DNA from: an uncultured Clostridia bacterium
GTDB taxonomy: Bacteria > Bacillota > Clostridia > Christensenellales > Borkfalkiaceae
Direction: 5' to 3'
Assembly (NCBI GenBank): GCA_947597925.1
Contig: CANQFA010000001.1
Coordinates: 372,001-436,000 of the forward strand
DNA: 64,000 nt
The notes beneath the pieces are model-generated. The model was not told the DNA's origin and did not search any database. It was given only the letters and a program-made list of their open reading frames with translations. Below, in pieces: positions 26,963 through 34,313 of this stretch. Position numbers and translations under genes: made by a program. Position 1 is the stretch's first letter. The number at the start of each line of letters is the position of its first letter.

Positions 26963-27057
26963 GTATTGCAAAAAAGGGCGTCTTTTTCGGACAGGATCTC
27001 TTGTCCGTAAATCTATAGGTTTATGGACTCGTGTCCGAGGCGCCGCGGGAGGACACC

Positions 27058-27519
27058 GTGAAGCTCTTCATGGAAGACAGATGCCTCGGCTTCGGGACTT
27101 CGTGCGAGGTCTGCGACGAGATCGGAAGGAAGCTCTTTTTCATAGAGTCCTGCGAGGAGAAGAGGCGGCTGAAGATCTGCGACCTTACTCGGCGCAGGCG
27201 GGCGGCGGCCACCGTCCGTGCCTCGGAGGAGGGCGCCCTCGTCAAAGCGGGGGAGACGCGCGCCCTCGTCACAAAGACCGAGCTCCGCTTTCGGAAGTTC
27301 TTTTCGCTCGGCATCTTCGGCTGGTATGCCGAGGGGAACTTCGAAGAGGGAAATTACCGCATCTTCGACGAGGGTCGCCGCACCGTCGCCTCCATGGGGC
27401 GGGAACTTCTCGGCGGCGTGCCCATGCGCTGTCTCGAGCTGCCCCCTGCGCACTGTGCGCTCGTCCTCGGCCTCTTCGCCGCGGTCGAGGTGCTCTCCTC
27501 GCCCCGACCTTCTCCCTAA
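27058..27519 (+). CDS. LURP-one/Tubby-like small protein
   Basis: 153 residues from the GTG at 27058, chosen because GGGAGG lies five bases upstream; a GTG at 27031 would add nine. The sequence follows the pattern of LURP-one-related (YxjI-like) proteins: an opening VKLFMEDRCLGFGTSCEVCDEIGRKLFFIE, then short beta-hairpins, a mid-part FGWYAEGNFEEGNYRIFDEGRRTVASM and a hydrophobic C-terminal helix. These proteins adopt a tubby-like beta-barrel of unknown bacterial function. The resemblance is moderate and no motif is decisive. Confidence 0.6.
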   Translation: MKLFMEDRCLGFGTSCEVCDEIGRKLFFIESCEEKRRLKICDLTRRRRAAATVRASEEGALVKAGETRALVTKTELRFRKFFSLGIFGWYAEGNFEEGNYRIFDEGRRTVASMGRELLGGVPMRCLELPPAHCALVLGLFAAVEVLSSPRPSP

Positions 27520-27524
27520 AATCA

Positions 27525-27552
27525 AGAGCCCCCGCAAATTTGCGGGGGCTCT
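27525..27552. terminator. Bidirectional terminator
   Basis: A perfect 28-nt palindrome with arms AGAGCCCCCGCAAA / TTTGCGGGGGCTCT, between the convergent 27058 and 27576 genes. Confidence 0.9.
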
Positions 27553-27575
27553 CTTTCGGACATGGGTCCCTTCGA

Positions 27576-30500
27576 TTACTTCTTTGCGATGGTAAAGGAG
27601 ATCGCTCCGCCCACATCGTTCCAGTCGGAGACGACGATGGTGTAGGTAACGCCTGCGGTCAGGGTGAAGTCACCCGTCTTGCGGTCGCCCTCGATGAAAA
27701 TCGCGTCTGTCTGGATGGGGAATTCGCCCGACTCGTCGAGGTAGTAGACCTGAAACATGATGCTTGCGAAGTCCGTCGTCATGGTGTAGGTCGCGCTCTC
27801 GGTCGCCTTGAAGGTGTAGTAGACGGGGACGGCAAACATGCCGTCGTTCTGCACGGTCACGCTGTAGGCGCCCTCGATCGACTGAAGGACATAGGGGTCG
27901 CTGTCGGTGCCCGAGCCCGTCATGCCGCTGCCCGAGCCGCTGCCCGAGCCCGTGCCTTCCTTCATGGAGATGGTGAGGGTGTAGGTCGTCTCGGTCCAGT
28001 CATTGGAGAGGTAGAGGGCTGTGAAGCGCTCGCCCGCCTTGAGGGTCACTTCATAGGCATTCGGTGCGCCCACGCTGCCGCCGTCACAGACGATCTCGCC
28101 GCCCGTCGCGTCCTCGACGAAGATGCTCGCATTGGGATCGGTAAGCGTGAAGACATAGGTCCCGTCGGCGGGAGCGATGAAGGTGAGCTGCACGCCGTCG
28201 CCATTGGCATGCACTTCATTTGCCCCGACATTGAGGTCGCTTCCCACGACGACAGGGGGATTTTCTCCCTCTGCAGGGGCGGGCCCGAAGTGGAAGAAGT
28301 ACTCCGCGGCGGTCTCTTCGGCGGCACCCATATAGAAGTAGTAGATGCTCCGCTCCTCCGCCTCGAAGTCGATATTCAGCGCGGTCTCCTCCGAACCGAG
28401 GGTATACACGGTGCCCTCGCTCTCCCGGTCATTGCCATAGTAGAGGATGCTCGCGATGGGGTTGGTGATGCGGATGCGATATTTCCCCGCCGTCATGGTG
28501 GTGAAGGTGAAGTAGGCGCCCGTGCCCTGTGCATCGGTCGTGACGAGGTACCAGCCTTCATCTCTCAGCTGCTTCGCGCTGTCGAAGTCGGCACCGCTGC
28601 CCGTGGGGCTCACATAGGTGCCGCGGCCAAGGGTGAGGTTAAAGGTGACTTCCGCGCCCTCGGCGCCGCTGCAGGTGAAGAGGTAGGCGGTGCCGCCCAC
28701 GAGTTCGATCGTGACGGTGCCCTCGCCCTCGATGGTCTCGAAGAGCCCGATCGTGCTCGAGACGATGGCGGCTGCATTATCGGCAGTGAGGGTATAGAGG
28801 TTGGTCTCAGAGGGAGTAAAGCGGACATAGACGTCTTCGCCCGCCGCCGCATGTACGGTGAGGGGCGCCTCGGCGGTGAGGACGAGGGGATTCTCCTCCG
28901 TCCCGAGTTTCGCCGCGAGGGTAAAGGTAAAGGTCACTGCCGCGCCGTCCTTTCCCTTGAAGGTGAAGATGGCGCCGTTTGTATCCGCCTCAAAGGTGAC
29001 GGGCGTGCCTGCGGCATAGTCCGTTCCGTTGAAGGTGCAGACGACATTTGTATCGTCAAAGGTGATGGTACCGGCGGCGTTGCGGACGAGATAGTACACC
29101 GTGCCGTCCGCCGCGATGGTGGCGCGGTACTTTCCGAATGCGCGGATGACATAGGCATCTTCCGCGGTGCCCGTGCCGCCCACGGCTTCCTCGTAGTCGG
29201 ACTTATAGTAGCCGCATGCGAAGGCGAAGAGCCCGTCGCTCTCTCTGGGCCACTCGAGGGTCGCATAGATGCCGTGCGAGGAGGCGTAGTGCTGCAGGGC
29301 GAGCTTGAGTTCCTCGGTGAGGGGATGCACGCCCTCGGCATTGGCGGCCGCCGCATACTGGCCGAAGAACTCGGTCATGTCGTAGAAGGTGATGACATTG
29401 TTCTCATCGGGAATGCCCGTGCTCCACACGATGGCGCCGATGTCCTGCGGGATGGCTGTCGAGAAGGTCGCATCCATGCCCTGCGGGACTTTCGAGCCGA
29501 CCGCCGCAAAGATGACGGGACCCGTGACGGTGCCGTAGTGGTAGATGCCGTCTTCATCCTTCACGACGGTATCTTCGTAGGTGAGCCAAGTCCACGTGGT
29601 GTCCGCGGGCTGAGGATAGTTCGCGAGCTCCTCCGCCGTGAGGGTCTCCTCGGCGTTGGGGTGGAGGGTCTCCTGCGTGGGAGCGACATATTCCTCCGCG
29701 AACTTAAAGGTCACCTTAAAGGAGCAGGCGTTGTCGGTGGATGCGGTGAAGCGGAAGGCCCACACGTTGGCGTGTCCCTCGGCGCACTCCTCGTCGGTGA
29801 TGAGGAAGCGCAGGGTAAAGTCGCCGTCCGCGACATCCTGATCTTCTGCCGTGGAGTTGATATAGAAGGAAGTTCCCGCATAGCGGTAGGCATCGACCTC
29901 CACGCCGTTCGACTCGGAGGTCACCTCATAGTAGCCGCCCTTGCCGATGGTGGGGACAAAGCCGTAGTAGATGCCCGCGACGCCCTGTCCTGCGGGGATC
30001 TCGACGGTGTAGGTCCCTTCGCCCACTTCGATGCGGTTGTAGAGGCCCGTGCCGCGGATGCCCACGGAGATCGTGATGTCGGGCGCCGCCGTCTCCACGA
30101 TAAAGGTATCACCGAAGGCCCAGGTTGCGGGGGTATCGAGGAGGCGGACTCTGTAGACGTTTGCGGGGGCCTCGAGCGTCGCCTTGCCCGTGGCATCCGT
30201 CGTCGCGGTCGCGGCGGCGGTGTCGTCGACATGCTCATAGCCGTCTTCATCGTACCACTGGTGGTGAAGGGCGACCTTGACATTGGGGATGGCCTCGCCG
30301 TCCTGGAAATTGAGGGTGACGGTAAAGGTCATGGTCTCCACGGGCACGACTGCCTCGAGGTAGACGGTGATCTCATTCTCCGCCGCCGACACGCGGTAGC
30401 GGGTATTGTCGAAGGTAAATCCCTCGGGGATCTGGTTTGCCTCGATGTGCACTTCATATTCCCCGGGTTCGCGGGAGAGGACGGCCTTGCCTGCGGCATC

Positions 30501-31019
30501 CGTCTTCTCTTCGAGACAGGTGTTGTCGGGGCCGCCGCACAGCTGCACGGTGATGCCCTCTACGGGGGACTCATCGGGCTTCAGGACGGTGACGGTATAG
30601 GAGATGAACTCCTTCTCGGGACCGGACGAGCCCTTCTTCGTGAGGGTGATCTTGGTCGAGGGGCTGCCCGCGGTCATGATATTGCCGTTTCCGCTCACAT
30701 CATAGTTGTCGAGAGGGGAAGTCTCCGCCCCGTCGATCTTTCCCACGACTTCGGCAGTATAGGTGCCCGCCTCGAGTTCGAAGACGGCCTTGCCGCTTGT
30801 GAGCTCCTTTTCGGCGGCGACAGTGCCGTCCTTTTTGAGCTGCACCTTGAGAAGGGAGAGGACGAGCGCGGAATCGCTGTCGTCGCCCGCAATTTCCACT
30901 TCCACGGTATAGGTCACCGTCTCGGGGTTGGGATCCTCGTTATCCACACAGGCCGCTGCAAGTCCGAGGACGAGGCAGAGTGCAAGGCCGATAAGCAGGA
31001 TGCGCTTCAAAAGTTTCAT
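27576..31019 (-). CDS. Large multi-domain lipoprotein with Cna-B-like and PPC-like modules
   Basis: 1,147 residues. A lipoprotein signal peptide ends in LAAAC (Cys24). Next come three or four beta-sandwich modules of the carboxypeptidase-regulatory/Cna-B type (SPVEGITVQLCGG...DAAGKAVLSREPGEYEVHI; AIPNVKVALHHQ...DATGKATLEAPANVYRVRL). A module around residues 480-620 (DGIYHYGTVTGPVIF...FYDMTEFFGQYA) also occurs in the adjacent lipoprotein. The C-terminal half repeats PPC-like domains introduced by GTGTAEDAYVI, GTEENPLVL and GSGTDSDPYVL. No catalytic motif is visible, so a binding or scaffold role outside the membrane is likely. It is the second gene of an operon with the 31086-34055 lipoprotein (66-nt gap, AGGAGG site). 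Confidence 0.85.
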   Translation of the reverse strand: MKLLKRILLIGLALCLVLGLAAACVDNEDPNPETVTYTVEVEIAGDDSDSALVLSLLKVQLKKDGTVAAEKELTSGKAVFELEAGTYTAEVVGKIDGAETSPLDNYDVSGNGNIMTAGSPSTKITLTKKGSSGPEKEFISYTVTVLKPDESPVEGITVQLCGGPDNTCLEEKTDAAGKAVLSREPGEYEVHIEANQIPEGFTFDNTRYRVSAAENEITVYLEAVVPVETMTFTVTLNFQDGEAIPNVKVALHHQWYDEDGYEHVDDTAAATATTDATGKATLEAPANVYRVRLLDTPATWAFGDTFIVETAAPDITISVGIRGTGLYNRIEVGEGTYTVEIPAGQGVAGIYYGFVPTIGKGGYYEVTSESNGVEVDAYRYAGTSFYINSTAEDQDVADGDFTLRFLITDEECAEGHANVWAFRFTASTDNACSFKVTFKFAEEYVAPTQETLHPNAEETLTAEELANYPQPADTTWTWLTYEDTVVKDEDGIYHYGTVTGPVIFAAVGSKVPQGMDATFSTAIPQDIGAIVWSTGIPDENNVITFYDMTEFFGQYAAAANAEGVHPLTEELKLALQHYASSHGIYATLEWPRESDGLFAFACGYYKSDYEEAVGGTGTAEDAYVIRAFGKYRATIAADGTVYYLVRNAAGTITFDDTNVVCTFNGTDYAAGTPVTFEADTNGAIFTFKGKDGAAVTFTFTLAAKLGTEENPLVLTAEAPLTVHAAAGEDVYVRFTPSETNLYTLTADNAAAIVSSTIGLFETIEGEGTVTIELVGGTAYLFTCSGAEGAEVTFNLTLGRGTYVSPTGSGADFDSAKQLRDEGWYLVTTDAQGTGAYFTFTTMTAGKYRIRITNPIASILYYGNDRESEGTVYTLGSEETALNIDFEAEERSIYYFYMGAAEETAAEYFFHFGPAPAEGENPPVVVGSDLNVGANEVHANGDGVQLTFIAPADGTYVFTLTDPNASIFVEDATGGEIVCDGGSVGAPNAYEVTLKAGERFTALYLSNDWTETTYTLTISMKEGTGSGSGSGSGMTGSGTDSDPYVLQSIEGAYSVTVQNDGMFAVPVYYTFKATESATYTMTTDFASIMFQVYYLDESGEFPIQTDAIFIEGDRKTGDFTLTAGVTYTIVVSDWNDVGGAISFTIAKK

Positions 31020-31085
31020 GGTTAAACCTCCTGTAATTTTTCGCGGAATTTTTCCGCCTTTTTTCTTGGGAATCGTGGGAATAGA

Positions 31086-34055
31086 TCATGCTCCGAGATG
31101 GAGATAGTAGTAGGAGAGCAGGAGCCAGGCGTTGTCTACACCGGGGAAGGAGAAGTCGCCCGCGACGATGTAGCGCATGAGCACCTCCACGAGTTCGGGC
31201 GTCGCCGCCACATAGCCGCGGTGGTTGGCCTCCTCGTCGGTGGGGTACTCCGTCTGTGCCTTGACGACATAGGAGCTCAGGATGTCGGTATAGTCGACGA
31301 AGATGACTTTGCCGTCGGCATCCTTTTCGTACAGCGGGACCTGATAGACGTCCTCGCCCTGACGGTAAGTCGCGGTGAGCACCTTGCCGTCCTCGCCGCG
31401 GCGGGCGGTGGGCAATTCAAAGGCCCTGTGCCGCTCGAAGCGGGAGCCTCTCCCGTCACAGGCGGGGCAGCGGTCGGGGACATTTCCCGAGACGGCATAG
31501 CCGCAGTTTCCGCAGTAGAAGAAGTAGGCGTCGCGCATGGAGGCGATGGACTGCTCCTGGAACATGGCAGTAGTTCCCGCATCGAGATTGATGTAGATGA
31601 CGGAGCCCTCGGAGCCGTCTTCATTCACGGCATGATAGAAGCCGTCTTCGCCGAGGACATAGTCCACAGCGCCCTTCAGGATATAGTCGCCGAAGAGGGT
31701 CTCGCCGCTCTCATCGTACATGGGGTCGCCGTTTTCGTCTCTGAGGACGTCCCACGTATACTCTCCCGCGCTTGCGGGCATCCAGAAGTCGCCCTCCGCG
31801 CCGAGGTTGGTGATGGAGAAGGTATAGGTCCCCACGGAGTCGACGCCGAAGAAGTCGCAGGCGATGTAGTACGCCTTGCCCTCCTGCATGAAGAGGGTCA
31901 TGGAGAAGTTTCCGTCCGTTCCCTCGATGTCGTCGGGATCGAACTCGAGCTCGTCGTTTTCGGCGATGACCTCGAGGTCTTCGTCGCGGATCCAGCCGTA
32001 GGTATCGTAATTGCCGTGCGAACGCACGCGGTAGACGCCCGAGACGGCGGGCACGAACTTATACCAGATCCCTCTCGGCATGAGCGCACGCGTCTTACGG
32101 ACGGTATTGACGATGGGCTCTTCGCCCTCCGCGGCCGTATTTTCCACGGCGGGGATGGCATTGTAGTCGGTGAGCCCGCGGGCGGGGTCAAGCACTTCGT
32201 AGCTTCCTGCCCTGTCGCCGTAGGAGATATAGTAATAGCACAGCTCGAGCCACTCTTCCTCGTGTCCGCCCACGCCCTGCAGCTCGGTGAGCGCCTTGAG
32301 ATAGGAGCGGACCTCCTCGGTCACGCCGATCTTTCCGTACACTTCGGAATTGTTCGCATATTGACAGAAGTCGATGAAGCGGTGCGAGATGTCCTCCTCC
32401 GTGCCGTCGCCGTCGAGGTCGTAGAGGAAGCCGCCCATGGCATAGTAGTCATAGGCCGAGCGGCTGCTCCAATGGGTGGCATTCATGAAGTCGGCGAGGA
32501 GGAGGGGACCCTCCGCGCTGCCCACATGGTAATATCCGTCCGCACCGAGCTCGACTTCGGTATAGTGCGTCCAGCGATTGCCCTCAATGGTCCCGTCTGC
32601 GCAGGGGTACAGGACGTCTACCTGCCCTGTGATATCCGCGCGGTCGACAAAGCGGACATTGCGGATATAGACGGTGTCGTCGCCCTCGTCGGTGCGGCTG
32701 TCCTTGAGATAGGTGAAGTTGAGGGTATACGTCCCGCTGCGGACGGGGACGTAGGCATAGCAGGTCCGCCACGCCGTATTCACGCCCGAGAGGTCGGCGA
32801 CCATGATGTCGTCGATGAAGACGATGAACTCGTCCCAGATCTCCTCGCAGGAGACCTTATAGTCAAAGGCGAGCACCTGTCCCTCGGACATGGCTACGTC
32901 GCAATAGATCATGGCATACGAACTCGGATAGCCCGAGTTGGAGGCATAGAGATAGCTTCCGTCCGAATCGGAGCCGACGAGCCAAGGCCAGCTGTACTCG
33001 TGCGAGGCCTCCTCTCCCTCGGGGACAAAGTAGTAGGAAAAGGTAAATCCCGAGGCGGTATTATTCACGGCCTCCTCGATCTCCGCGGAGGTGGGCGCCT
33101 CGACATTGGGCTTTTGCGCGGTGATCTCATCGGGATAGTAGATGTCCTGCTCGTAGGGCTCAGCGGTCATCTTCTCGAAATAGGAGCGGAATTCATTCTC
33201 CGTGCCCGCGCCCGACGCGATAAAGCATACCACGCCCTCGCGGTCCACCATGACGGTAGTGGGGTAGCCCGTGACGCCGAATGCGGTGACGAGCTGGGCG
33301 CAGATCCTGTTTTCATTGGCGACCATGTGGAAGGGGAGGCCGCCCTCGCCCCACTGTCCCTCATCGGCGCGGAAGGCCTCGGTGGCGGTTGTCCCGTCCA
33401 GGGGGTCGATGCCCACGACGGCGACGTCGTCCTCATAGTCGAGATAGGCGGCCTTCATGTCGGGGAACTCGGCGAGGCAATAGGTACAGGTCGTGTACCA
33501 GAAGTTGAGAAGGACCATCTTCTTCTCGCCGAGCAGGGCGCCGAGCGAGGACTGCCTGCCCTCGGTGTCGGTAAAGGAGAAGTCGTACATCACGCTTCCG
33601 AGCGTATAAGTCGTGTTCGTCGGCATGGCCTTTTGAATGAGCGATGCCCGAAGTTTTATGGTTTTCTCCCGCTCTGTCGCGGACACGGTATAGGTCTCCG
33701 CGGCCGAATAGCCCTGCGGAAGATTGGCGAACTGCAGGCTGTAGCTTCCCTCGGCGAGGGAAAAGGCAGCCCGTCCTTCGTCATTGGTGACGGCATAGCC
33801 CTTGAGCGCGCCCTCCGTGTCGTAGGCGACGACAGTGACGCCCGCGAGGGGATCTCCGCTGCTACGCTGCAGGACGACGGCATACTCCACCTCATCCCCG
33901 TATTCCGAGGGTCCCGGCTCGGGCCCGGGTCCGTGATCGGGGTTGGGATCGGGGTTGGGGTCCTTATCTACGACGCAGGCGGCGAGAGTAAAGGCGCACG
34001 CCGCGGCGAGACAGCACAGCACGAGTGCGAGGAGAATTCTGCGCAGATGCTTCAT
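31086..34055 (-). CDS. Lipoprotein with TlpA-type thioredoxin domain and rubredoxin-like zinc knuckle
   Basis: 989 residues from the ATG at 34055, fixed by the strong AAAGGAGGT site; the frame stays open upstream but without support. A lipobox LAAC puts the lipidated cysteine at residue 27. A carboxypeptidase-regulatory-like module (about 60-150) precedes a TlpA/ResA-like thioredoxin domain with CTYC at about 188-194 (LLNFWYTTCTYCLAEFP...GVTGYPTTVMVDREG). A CBM-like jelly-roll region follows, then modules with DGYYHVG and DGFYHAV. Near the C-terminus a two-CxxC knuckle (CGNCGYAVSGNVPDRCPACDG) resembles rubredoxin or rubrerythrin iron sites. Presumably an external redox lipoprotein, a candidate acceptor for the 24128 protein. 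Confidence 0.85.
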   Translation of the reverse strand: MKHLRRILLALVLCCLAAACAFTLAACVVDKDPNPDPNPDHGPGPEPGPSEYGDEVEYAVVLQRSSGDPLAGVTVVAYDTEGALKGYAVTNDEGRAAFSLAEGSYSLQFANLPQGYSAAETYTVSATEREKTIKLRASLIQKAMPTNTTYTLGSVMYDFSFTDTEGRQSSLGALLGEKKMVLLNFWYTTCTYCLAEFPDMKAAYLDYEDDVAVVGIDPLDGTTATEAFRADEGQWGEGGLPFHMVANENRICAQLVTAFGVTGYPTTVMVDREGVVCFIASGAGTENEFRSYFEKMTAEPYEQDIYYPDEITAQKPNVEAPTSAEIEEAVNNTASGFTFSYYFVPEGEEASHEYSWPWLVGSDSDGSYLYASNSGYPSSYAMIYCDVAMSEGQVLAFDYKVSCEEIWDEFIVFIDDIMVADLSGVNTAWRTCYAYVPVRSGTYTLNFTYLKDSRTDEGDDTVYIRNVRFVDRADITGQVDVLYPCADGTIEGNRWTHYTEVELGADGYYHVGSAEGPLLLADFMNATHWSSRSAYDYYAMGGFLYDLDGDGTEEDISHRFIDFCQYANNSEVYGKIGVTEEVRSYLKALTELQGVGGHEEEWLELCYYYISYGDRAGSYEVLDPARGLTDYNAIPAVENTAAEGEEPIVNTVRKTRALMPRGIWYKFVPAVSGVYRVRSHGNYDTYGWIRDEDLEVIAENDELEFDPDDIEGTDGNFSMTLFMQEGKAYYIACDFFGVDSVGTYTFSITNLGAEGDFWMPASAGEYTWDVLRDENGDPMYDESGETLFGDYILKGAVDYVLGEDGFYHAVNEDGSEGSVIYINLDAGTTAMFQEQSIASMRDAYFFYCGNCGYAVSGNVPDRCPACDGRGSRFERHRAFELPTARRGEDGKVLTATYRQGEDVYQVPLYEKDADGKVIFVDYTDILSSYVVKAQTEYPTDEEANHRGYVAATPELVEVLMRYIVAGDFSFPGVDNAWLLLSYYYLHLGA

Positions 34056-34085
34056 ATTGTACCTCCTTTGCATAGGCTTATTACT

Positions 34086-34114
34086 ACTATAGACGGAAAT
34101 CGGCGGTTTGTCAA
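34086..34114 (-). promoter_or_regulatory. Consensus promoter of the lipoprotein operon
   Basis: Minus strand: TTGACA (34114-34109), 17 nt, TATAGT (34091-34086). Confidence 0.8.
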
Positions 34115-34280
34115 CCGTTTTGGCGGGCCGCAAGCGAAAGAGTTTCTTATACCAGCTATAAGTACAGCTTATACCTCGGGGACAGTTTTCGCATTTTTTG
34201 GGAAAAATGAGGCACAATTTTACAGCTTGTGTAAAAAATCTCGGCAGTTATGAAAAGATTTTCGGGGGTTTTATTAAATA

Positions 34281-34289
34281 TGGTAGAAT
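34281..34289 (+). promoter_or_regulatory. Extended -10 promoter of the GH3 gene
   Basis: TGG-TAGAAT at 34281-34289; no good -35. AAGGAG at 34298-34303 precedes the ATG at 34314. A two-codon ATG-ATA-TGA frame begins at 34309. Confidence 0.45.
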
Positions 34290-34313
34290 GGATGCACAAG
34301 GAGACCGCATGAT

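Noticed and set aside
26934..34253. Long plus-strand frames (1,363 and 1,051 codons) opposite the two lipoproteins
   Set aside because: Their translations are low-complexity, rich in Gly/Asp/His/Val, without domains. The minus frames have lipoboxes, ribosome binding sites and thioredoxin motifs.
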